Source: Chloroflexota bacterium (GTDB taxonomy: Bacteria; Chloroflexota; Chloroflexia; Chloroflexales; Roseiflexaceae). Taken from it: a DNA stretch of 43,641 bases. Within the stretch, counting starts at the first letter, position 1; the number at the start of each line of letters is the position of its first letter. The DNA lies in the NCBI GenBank assembly GCA_013388755.1, contig JACAEQ010000132.1, positions 1-43,641 of the forward strand. The letters run 5' to 3'. This document shows positions 25,951 through 33,400 of the stretch, in pieces. A model generated the notes under the pieces. That model did no database searches and was not told the DNA's origin. It saw nothing but the letters and a program-made list of their open reading frames with translations. Made by a program: the position numbers and the translations under genes.

Positions 25951-27843
25951 ATGTCGGAGAAATACTATCAGGAGTATGGCCCTGTGCGGCGCCGCAAGGC
26001 CGAAGGGCGCCTGTCGCTCGATGAGCCGCCGCCGGAACCACCGCCTGCAAAGCGGCCACGCCGCCCCCCGCCAGTGCGCCCTCGGTGGGGGCCGCTGATC
26101 AGCGCCGTGCTTCTCTTGCTGGCATTCGGCGTTGCTATCTATTTCGCGCAGCCGTTCATTACGGATGTGCTCGCGGCTGACCGGGCGATGCCGGGCGTCA
26201 GCGTGCAGGGCACGCCAGTCGGGGGGATGTCGCGCGACGAGATTCGCGCGCTGCTTGGCACGCGCCACGCCGCGTTCGAACGGGCACCGCTCACACTCAC
26301 GTTTGAGGGGCGCGTCTGGCGACCATCACTTGCCGATCTTGGCGTCACATTCGAGCCTGATCGCACAGCGCTTGCGGCGCTTGAGGTCGGGCGTCGCGGC
26401 GATCCGTTGCGGCGGGTCGCAGATCTGTGGGAACTGCGCCGGAGTGGCGGCGTTGACATTGCGCCGCGCCTGCGCATTGATGGGGTAACGTTGCAGCGCT
26501 ATGTGAGCAGCCTCGCCGCCGAAATCGAACAACCACCGCGCGATGCGGCACTCAGTGTTGCCGCCGGCAAGGTCCTTCCCACCTCGGCGCGCACGGGTCG
26601 CCAGCTTCTGGTCGATGAAACGACGATCGACATCCTGCGTGCACTGCAATCGCTCGAACCACAGACGGTCGCCCTGCGTACACGCATCCTTGACCCGACC
26701 CTCGCCGATGGCGATATTGCCGCAGCAGTTGTTGAGGCCGAATTGCTCCTGAGTCGGCCACTCGAATTACGCCAGGGTGAGCGGCGCTGGACGTGGCCAC
26801 CGGATCGTATTGCGGAAATGCTGGCGATCAGTAGTGCTGATGATCGCATGACGATCGATCTCGACCAGGCGCGACTGGAACGCGCAGTCGAAAAGCTGGC
26901 GCAACTGGTCGACTCGCCGAGCGCCGAACCGCGCGTTGCGTTCCGTGGTGGGAGGCTGCAGATTGTGGAGCCAGGACAGGACGGGTTGCGGCTGAAGCAG
27001 GCGGAGGCTGTCGATGCTATTCGCGCTGCCCTGCGTATCCAGGAGCATAGCCTCGAGCTCCCGGTCGAAGAGATCCGCCCGTTGATTACTGAGGAAACGT
27101 TGCCCACGCTTGGCATCATCGAACTGGTTGCTGAAGGCAAATCGAGCTTTGCAGGTTCTGCCGATTACCGCGTCACGAACATCCGGGCAGGCGCTGCGCG
27201 TATGAATGGCGTGCTCATCCCCCCCGACGCCGAATTCTCGTTCAATACGCAACTCGGCGCCGTCGATGCCGAACATGGTTTCGTTCAAGGGTATGCGGTT
27301 ATTGGTAATCGCACCCGGCTTGAGTGGGGCGGTGGTGTCTGCCAGGTGTCAACTACTGTCTTCCGCGCGGCGTTCTGGGCCGGCCTGCCGATCACCGAGC
27401 GCCACGCGCACCCGTTTTACATCTCCTGGTACGATGAGTACAGCTTCCCACAACAGGCGGCGCCCGGTATGGATGCAACGATTTACACCGGTGTGCAGGA
27501 CCTGAAATTCGTCAACGATACCGGCCACTGGCTGCTGATGGAGTCGACAACCGACACGAGTGCGCAGGTGCTCAGCGTGCGTCTCTATGGCACACGTCCT
27601 GATCGGCGCGTCTCGATCGTTGGCCCGGAGATCGCCAACATTGTGCCCCCGCCTGCGACGCCGGTGTACATTACCGATGCCGCCCTCCCGGCAGGCACCG
27701 TGCGCCAGACCGATCGCGCGCGGCGCGGCATGGATATCTCGGTCTACCGGGTAATGACCGAGAATGGCATCCAGCAACCGCCGGAGCTCTTCTTTACACG
27801 GTTCAAGGCCTGGCCCGACGTCTTTGTGCGTGGGACCCGCTAG
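25951..27843 (+). CDS. VanW family protein with putative peptidoglycan-binding domains
   Basis: The 630-residue protein has a basic/proline-rich cytosolic N-terminus (1-48), one membrane helix (GPLISAVLLLLAFGVAIYFAQ, about 50-70), and two copies of a PG_binding_4-like domain (VSVQGTPVGGMSRDEIRALL near 80; a second near 210-300). The VanW domain spans about residues 385-530 (ITNIRAGAARMNGVLIPPDAEFSFN-type start; GGVCQVSTTVFRAAF). VanW was named from a vancomycin-resistance cluster but is widespread and of unknown activity; the domains suggest work on the cell wall outside the membrane. It is followed by a remnant of fmt. In this lineage it is not evidence of antibiotic resistance. Confidence 0.93.
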   Translation: MSEKYYQEYGPVRRRKAEGRLSLDEPPPEPPPAKRPRRPPPVRPRWGPLISAVLLLLAFGVAIYFAQPFITDVLAADRAMPGVSVQGTPVGGMSRDEIRALLGTRHAAFERAPLTLTFEGRVWRPSLADLGVTFEPDRTALAALEVGRRGDPLRRVADLWELRRSGGVDIAPRLRIDGVTLQRYVSSLAAEIEQPPRDAALSVAAGKVLPTSARTGRQLLVDETTIDILRALQSLEPQTVALRTRILDPTLADGDIAAAVVEAELLLSRPLELRQGERRWTWPPDRIAEMLAISSADDRMTIDLDQARLERAVEKLAQLVDSPSAEPRVAFRGGRLQIVEPGQDGLRLKQAEAVDAIRAALRIQEHSLELPVEEIRPLITEETLPTLGIIELVAEGKSSFAGSADYRVTNIRAGAARMNGVLIPPDAEFSFNTQLGAVDAEHGFVQGYAVIGNRTRLEWGGGVCQVSTTVFRAAFWAGLPITERHAHPFYISWYDEYSFPQQAAPGMDATIYTGVQDLKFVNDTGHWLLMESTTDTSAQVLSVRLYGTRPDRRVSIVGPEIANIVPPPATPVYITDAALPAGTVRQTDRARRGMDISVYRVMTENGIQQPPELFFTRFKAWPDVFVRGTR

Positions 27844-27861
27844 CCGTACACGGAGGGCGTG

Positions 27862-27936
27862 ATGGCGGGAATGCCGCTTGATATCGTCTTTGCCGGTACC
27901 CCCGTACTCGTGGCCCATCTTTGCGTAACTCCATGA
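27862..27936 (+). pseudogene. fmt: N-terminal remnant of methionyl-tRNA formyltransferase
   Basis: The ATG at 27862, preceded by GGAGG, encodes MAGMPLDIVFAGTPVLVAHL and four more residues before a TGA at 27934-27936. MPLxIVFAGTP is the hallmark start of Fmt, which formylates Met-tRNA. The homology then ends, and the stop overlaps the ATG of the next gene (ATGA). I infer a deletion that joined the first 20 or so codons of fmt to the upstream edge of the glycoside-hydrolase-like gene. A full fmt copy should exist elsewhere if formylation is retained. Confidence 0.55.
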
Positions 27937-29207
27937 CCACAGATTCCGCGAACGATAGCTTTTCGCTTGGCGTCACCTACTGGCCGCGTCGTGCCGGACC
28001 GCTCTTCTGGCAACGTTACGATCGCGGCGCCGTACGTGACGAACTGGCACATATTGCGGCGCTGGGCTGCGATACCGTGCGTCTGTGCCTCGTCTGGGAA
28101 GATTTCCAGCCTGCGCCTGAGCGCATCGGTAGCCGGGCGATGCGTTACCTTGAACACGTGCTCGATGCGGCCCACGCCGCGAGCCTGCGCGTTGTCCTCA
28201 CACTCTTCCCGGCGACGATCCTCGGCGCGTTACAGTTACCATCCTGGGCCAACGGCCCTGACATCATCGGCGCACTGCGCCGCGCGTCGCACCGTGGGAC
28301 ATTGCTCATCGTGCGCCCGTCGGGACTGGTTCCGGTGCTGGTTGGTGGGCGGTACCGGCCGGTTCAGTCGGGTGACCTGTTCAGTGAGCCGCTGGTCGTT
28401 GAGGCGCAGCGTTACCTCGTACGCGAGATTGGCGGCTACTTCGGCGCACACCCGTCGATCTGGGCGTGGCAACTCGGTGAGGGATTCGAGCGCATCCACC
28501 GGCCCGCGTCCGATACGGTGGCCCTCCAGTGGTACGCCACGCTGGGCGATGAATTGCGCCGGGTTGTGCCACGCGCGCTCCTGATGGGGGCCGTCTCTGT
28601 ACCCGGGCTGAAGCGCCGATCCGGGCCACGACCCGAGCATGTGGCGCAATGCTGCACACTGGTCGGGGTCGTTGCCGATCCTCCAGAAACGCCTGTCGAA
28701 GGGCAGACACGCCACAGCGACGCTGCGGCGTATCTGCATGCACTGGTTGCCGGGCTGGCCGGTCGCCGCACGATTGTGGCCAGCGTAGGGATGCCGCTGG
28801 CCGGGCCGGGCGAGCCGGCAGGCTGCATTGACGACGACCTGTATGGGCGGACATTGACGCTGTACCACGCCACGGCGGACGAACAGGGAACGTTTGTTGA
28901 CAGCGTGCTGGATCGGCTCTATCGCGAAGGGGCATCGGGCGTATGGCTGGCAAGCTATGCCGATTACCCGGAAGAGTTGTGGCGCATCCCACCACTGGAT
29001 CGCACCCGGCGCTATCGGGCGATGGGCCTGGTGGACGCAACCGGGCGCGAAAAACCGGCGGCCGTGGCGCTACGTGACGCTGCGCGTCGCATACGTGACG
29101 CAAGCGCTGCGCGCCCGCTGCCGCCGGCGCTGGATTCTGAGCGCTACTGGAGTGACCCGGAGCGAATGTTCCGCGACCTGTGGCGCGAGTTCAAGGCCTA
29201 CTCATAG
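27933..29207 (+). CDS. Glycoside-hydrolase-like TIM-barrel protein (GH42/GH5 type), possibly inactive
   Basis: The 424-residue product resembles clan A glycoside hydrolases: FSLGVTYWPRRAG at the start, LGCDTVRLCLVWEDFQP on strand 2, and HPSIWAWQLGEGFER where the acid/base NE motif normally lies. Here the Asn is Gly, although the Glu remains. The later strand expected to carry the nucleophile Glu reads TIVASVGMP, without a Glu. I therefore suspect altered or lost activity, but a shifted alignment is possible. No signal peptide is visible, so it acts inside the cell. Its ATG overlaps the stop of the fmt remnant, and its 3' end overlaps ndk (convergent) by 10 bp. The coding quality is good over the full length. 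Confidence 0.7.
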   Translation: MTTDSANDSFSLGVTYWPRRAGPLFWQRYDRGAVRDELAHIAALGCDTVRLCLVWEDFQPAPERIGSRAMRYLEHVLDAAHAASLRVVLTLFPATILGALQLPSWANGPDIIGALRRASHRGTLLIVRPSGLVPVLVGGRYRPVQSGDLFSEPLVVEAQRYLVREIGGYFGAHPSIWAWQLGEGFERIHRPASDTVALQWYATLGDELRRVVPRALLMGAVSVPGLKRRSGPRPEHVAQCCTLVGVVADPPETPVEGQTRHSDAAAYLHALVAGLAGRRTIVASVGMPLAGPGEPAGCIDDDLYGRTLTLYHATADEQGTFVDSVLDRLYREGASGVWLASYADYPEELWRIPPLDRTRRYRAMGLVDATGREKPAAVALRDAARRIRDASAARPLPPALDSERYWSDPERMFRDLWREFKAYS

Positions 29208-29647
29208 ATCCACGGGTCGGTGCTGCGTTTCAGTTCGACCAGTTCATCCGCGCTGAAGAAGAGGCTCGTCTCCATCTCACCATTCTCCGGCGAATCGGAC
29301 GCATGGATCAGATTGCGCCCGATTTCCAGCGCAAAATCGCCACGAATCGTTCCCGGCGCCGCCTTCACCGGATTGGTGGCCCCCACCATCGCACGCACCA
29401 TTTCGATGACATTCGCTCCGGTCACCACCAGGACGACCACCGGCCCCGATGTGATGTACTCGATCAATCCGTTAAAGAACGGCCTGCCCTCGTGGACGGC
29501 ATAATGTCGGCGTGCCAGAGCTTCATCGATCCGCATCAGCTTCAGACCTGCCAGCCGCAACCCGCGCTGCTCGATGCGAGTAAGGATCGGCCCGATCAGG
29601 CCGCGCTGCACCGCGTCAGGCTTCAGAATGATGAGTGAGCGCTCCAT
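29198..29647 (-). CDS. ndk: Nucleoside diphosphate kinase
   Basis: The 149-residue enzyme transfers phosphate from ATP to other nucleoside diphosphates through a phosphohistidine. It starts MERSLIILKPDAVQRGLIG, has the conserved RPFFNGLIEYITSGPV segment and the active-site histidine in NLIHASDS (H115). Length is normal. The start is set at 29647 because upstream residues are not part of the family and GGAGA-type spacing precedes this ATG. It converges on the glycoside-hydrolase-like gene with a 10-bp overlap. Confidence 0.97.
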   Translation of the reverse strand: MERSLIILKPDAVQRGLIGPILTRIEQRGLRLAGLKLMRIDEALARRHYAVHEGRPFFNGLIEYITSGPVVVLVVTGANVIEMVRAMVGATNPVKAAPGTIRGDFALEIGRNLIHASDSPENGEMETSLFFSADELVELKRSTDPWIYE

Positions 29648-29911
29648 GTCTCCCACTTCTCCTTCATGCAGTACGACGGTAGAGGACAAACATCGCGCCC
29701 TGAGCGAACCGCTCACGGGCGCATGAACAGAGGCGCATACCAGTCGGCGGGTGAGCCGCACGCAATCAGCGCCTCACGACAACATGTAATACCCGGTTGC
29801 ATTCAGGCATACAGCGATTCAGTAGAGCCGGCATACACCCTTCGCCACGGCACGGCTTCTCAGGGTGCCGTCATCCTGTACGTCGAACGCTACCTGGTAT
29901 ACCACGGAACC
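29648..29911. other. Intergenic region upstream of ndk
   Basis: I see no gene here. The stretch 29790-29911 is weakly similar to the flanks of family 1 repeats. No clear promoter for ndk could be identified. Confidence 0.4.
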
Positions 29912-30057
29912 GTTCACGATCGGGATCCGGGGGAAGCCCCCAGGAGAATGGATCGGCGGCGAGTCGGGGTGTAGCACACTGCGTCCACGACGCACGCGCC
30001 ATGGCACGTCGCCTGCCGACGCAAAACAACATACTTGCGAACAGTGTGAACACGTAC
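29912..30057. repeat. Dispersed intergenic repeat, family 1, copy 4
   Basis: Contains GTTCACGATCGGGATCCGG, GAATGGATCGGCGGCGAGTC, GCCGACGCAAAACAACATAC and AGTGTGAACACGTACAA, that is, the same blocks as 19281-19405 read on the other strand. It lies downstream of the Roadblock gene. Confidence 0.75.
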
Positions 30058-30094
30058 AATAACACGTCGAATGGTTCGAATGGACGATACCCGG

Positions 30095-30442
30095 TCAGAT
30101 CGGCACGGCCTCGCTGATACGCTTGGAGGCCCGGCGCATTTCCATCTTGACCAGGCCAAGGTTGACCATGCGCTGCGTAATAACCACCAGGATGAGTTCG
30201 CGCGCTTCAAGCATGAGGATCGAGCCTTGCTCGGCGTCAATGATCGAATCGACCAGCGCGCCGACGCCGATGCGCCTGGTTGCCTTGTCGATCTCACCAA
30301 ACACGGCGGCCGACATCGCGCCCAGAATCTCGGCGTCTTCCTCATCCATCAGCGTGCTGGCGACGACCAGGCCGTCCTTCCCGACGAGCAGGCTGCCAAT
30401 GACTCCCTCGACTCGAATCAGGTCTTCGACGATCCGGCGCAT
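30095..30442 (-). CDS. Roadblock/LC7 domain protein
   Basis: The 115-residue protein is a complete Roadblock/LC7 domain: a helix (MRRIVEDLIRVEGVIGSLLV), strand GKDGLVVASTL, a long helix with AMSAAVFGEIDKATRRIG, then VDSIIDAEQGSILMLEARELILVVIT and a final helix. In bacteria such proteins (for example MglB) act on or bind small Ras-like GTPases such as MglA and often control polarity, motility or gliding. No GTPase gene is in the window. It lies 53 bp downstream of the giant TPR/motif-array gene on the same strand and is very probably co-expressed with it, which suggests a shared complex (inference). Confidence 0.9.
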   Translation of the reverse strand: MRRIVEDLIRVEGVIGSLLVGKDGLVVASTLMDEEDAEILGAMSAAVFGEIDKATRRIGVGALVDSIIDAEQGSILMLEARELILVVITQRMVNLGLVKMEMRRASKRISEAVPI

Positions 30443-30495
30443 GTTCCCAGCCTTTCCTCAGCATTGACGGCCACGCAGCGCGCGCCGACCGATGA

Positions 30496-33400
30496 CTATC
30501 CTCGCCCTGCTATCCAGCTATACTCGCGCATTGCATCGCGGAAGCGACCCTGACGCGAATAGGCGTCACCCAGTGTGCGGTGCAACTGGCGCAGCACGCT
30601 GGTATCTTCGACATCAGCGATGAGATCGCTCAAATCCTCGACAATCTCATCGAGCATCACATTCCGTTTGATAAGATCGCGGTAGTGGCGCACTGCCAGT
30701 TCAGGCATGCCTGCCTGGCCACCAACCCGCGCGATCGAGAGTCGAAGCACATGGTTGTGCGGCTCAGCTTCGAGCATGCGCAGGTATTCGTCGAGCTCCG
30801 GGTTGCCACTCATCGGCTCCGGCTCGCCGTGAGCCGGCACGGACGGAGCAGCCTCAGCCACCGGCGGCGGGCCGGATGGCACGCGCGGCGCCGGCACAGG
30901 CACTTGCGGCGGTGGAGGAGCAGCGCGTTTGATCACCGGCGGTTCAACCGGCGGCGGCGCCTCCTCTGCCGGCGCCTCTGCGACCGGCTCAAGCTCAGGC
31001 AATGCAAACGACTCGCGTTCGGCCTCAGCGGGCGCAGCCGGCGCCATACCGCCAAGATCGAGCATGGCGATCTCATCCGCTGACAGCCCCAGTTCCTCCA
31101 GGGAGAACGGCGTCAGCACAGCTGGCTCTTCCATCGGCGCCTGTTCCGGTTCCTCAGCCGCACCTGCAGCGGCGGCCAGCATATCAATCTCGTCGCTCGT
31201 CAGGCCGAGTTCCTCGAGTGAGAAGGGACGCATGACCTCCTCTTCCGCCACAAGCGCCCCAGGTACCGGTTCAACCCCGATCTCAGCCTCGCCTGACGGG
31301 AGTTCCTCCGCGTATTCGGCTTCGAGATCAATGATCTCGTCGCCATCACGAATCTGAATATGGGCAGCGTGCAGGTTACGCCCGATCTCGTCAATCCGCG
31401 CCGCCTCGGCCTCAGGATCTGCAACAGCCGCGATGATGTCGGCGATGTCGACGTAGCCGCGCTCGCGACCGAGCGCAATCAACTGATCAACAACAGCATC
31501 GCCGCTGCCTGCCTCAACCATGGTTTCAGGCGTCTCGGCAACGACCGGTGCGGTGAAGGTCTCCAGTTCCTCACCCCATTCCACGTCGCCACCGGTGCCA
31601 AGCGCTGCCAGTTCTTCCTCGGTAATGCCAAGCCGGCTCTCGTCGTACTCCTCGACTTCTTCTTCAAATGCACCCACCAGATCAAGCTCAGCCAGTTCCT
31701 CCGCCGAAAGGCCGAGGTCCGTGAGCGAGAACGGCTGCAGATCGCCGAGCGCCAACCCTTCTTCCTCGCCCGCCTGCTGTTCAGGCGCCATTGATGCCGC
31801 CTCCAGGTCACCAGGTTCCAGTGCGAACGTACCGGCGGCTTCGGAGGACATTTCTGGCTCCGCCTCACGGACAGGAGGACTCATATCACCGAGACCAAGC
31901 GCGGCGATTTCTTCCTCGCTCAGCCCCAGATCGGCGAAGGAGAAGGGCTGAATCTCACCGCTGGCGAGGCCGGCCTCGATACTCTCGATCTCAGGCGCTT
32001 GTGCCACCGGCGGGGCCACCGCTTCGCTCACGACCGGCGCTTCTGCCACCGGCGGGGCCACCGCTTCGCTCACGACCGGCGCTTCTGCAGATACACTCAG
32101 ACCGAGCGCGGCGATTTCTTCCTCGCTCAGCCCCAGATCCGCGAAAGAGAAAGGCTGAATCTCACCACTGGCGAGGCCAGCTTCAATACTCTCGATCTCA
32201 ACAGCGGCATGTGGGATGGGGCCAGGCGTGCCGGCAGGAGGCGTCTCCCCCATGGTGGGCGCGAGCTCACCCAGATCAGGCGCGGCAAGTTCCTCGCCAG
32301 GGCCGAGATCAGCCGGTGAGAACGGTTCTAGCACAGCGCCCTGAGCAGTTTCGGCTATCGGGGCGCCAGGGCCCGTCATTTCGGCGGCAAGCTCTGGTTC
32401 CTCGTCCCCGCGCAGTGGCACATCGTCGAGCGAGAACAGACCCAGATGCTCATCAGGCGTTATGGACGGGCTGGAGACCTCTTCCGGCGGTAGTGGAACA
32501 CCTTCGCGCCGTTGTTGAAGCTTGGAAAAGATGGTGCCAGATTCGGCCGGTGCCGCCGGGCGCATTGGCTCAAGGAATCGTGGCTCGGCGCGTTGTGCCG
32601 GTTGCTGCCAGCTGAACCCACGCGGTGGGAGCGGCTCTTCCTCCTCGATGGGGCTCTCAATCGCTTCTTCAGGGGCCAGGCCCGACATACGTGGCCGTTG
32701 CGGCGGCGCTGGTGGCTCATCGAGCGAGAACGGTTGCAGCGAGGGTGGTAGTTCGCCAATCTCGGCGCGCTCAGCCATGCCACCAGTTTCAAGTTCTTCC
32801 ATCGAGAACGGCTGCAGATCGGGTGGCAATTCACCGAAGTCGGTGCCCAGGTCGAAGCCAGCGCCTGGCGCTCGCCCGACACCCTCAAGATCAAGGTCAT
32901 CGAGCGAGAACGGTTGCATTGCGATGTCGATATCCTCGATAGCTGTGTCGGGCGGCACGGGCGCCTCGATACTCTCCAGGCTGGCGATCTCTGCTTCGCT
33001 GAGGCCAAGTTCTTCGAGGGTGAAGGGCTTCATCGCGCCGAGATCGAGCGCCTCCTCCGCAGGCGCGGCAGGTGGCGGCGCCTCGATACCCTCCAGGCTG
33101 GCGATCTCCGCTTCGCTGAGGCCAAGTTCTTCGAGGGTGAAGGGCTGCATCGCGCCGAGATCGAGCACCTCCTCCGCAGGCGCGGCAGGTGGCGGCGCCT
33201 CGATACTCTCCAGGCTGGCGATCTCCGCTTCGCTGAGGCCAAGTTCTTCGAGGGTGAAGGGCTGCATCGCGCCAAGGTCGAGCACCTCCTCCGCAGGCGC
33301 GGCAGGTGGCATTTCGGCAACAGGCTCGCCAGATGGCGGAACAGGTTCAGCCGGAAGCGATTCCGCGAATGCCGGAACACCGAGACCAGCAATTTCCTCA

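Noticed and set aside
25951-27843. VanW as a sign of glycopeptide resistance
   Set aside because: vanW-type genes are widespread outside resistance clusters and no vanA/vanB, vanH or vanX gene is nearby.
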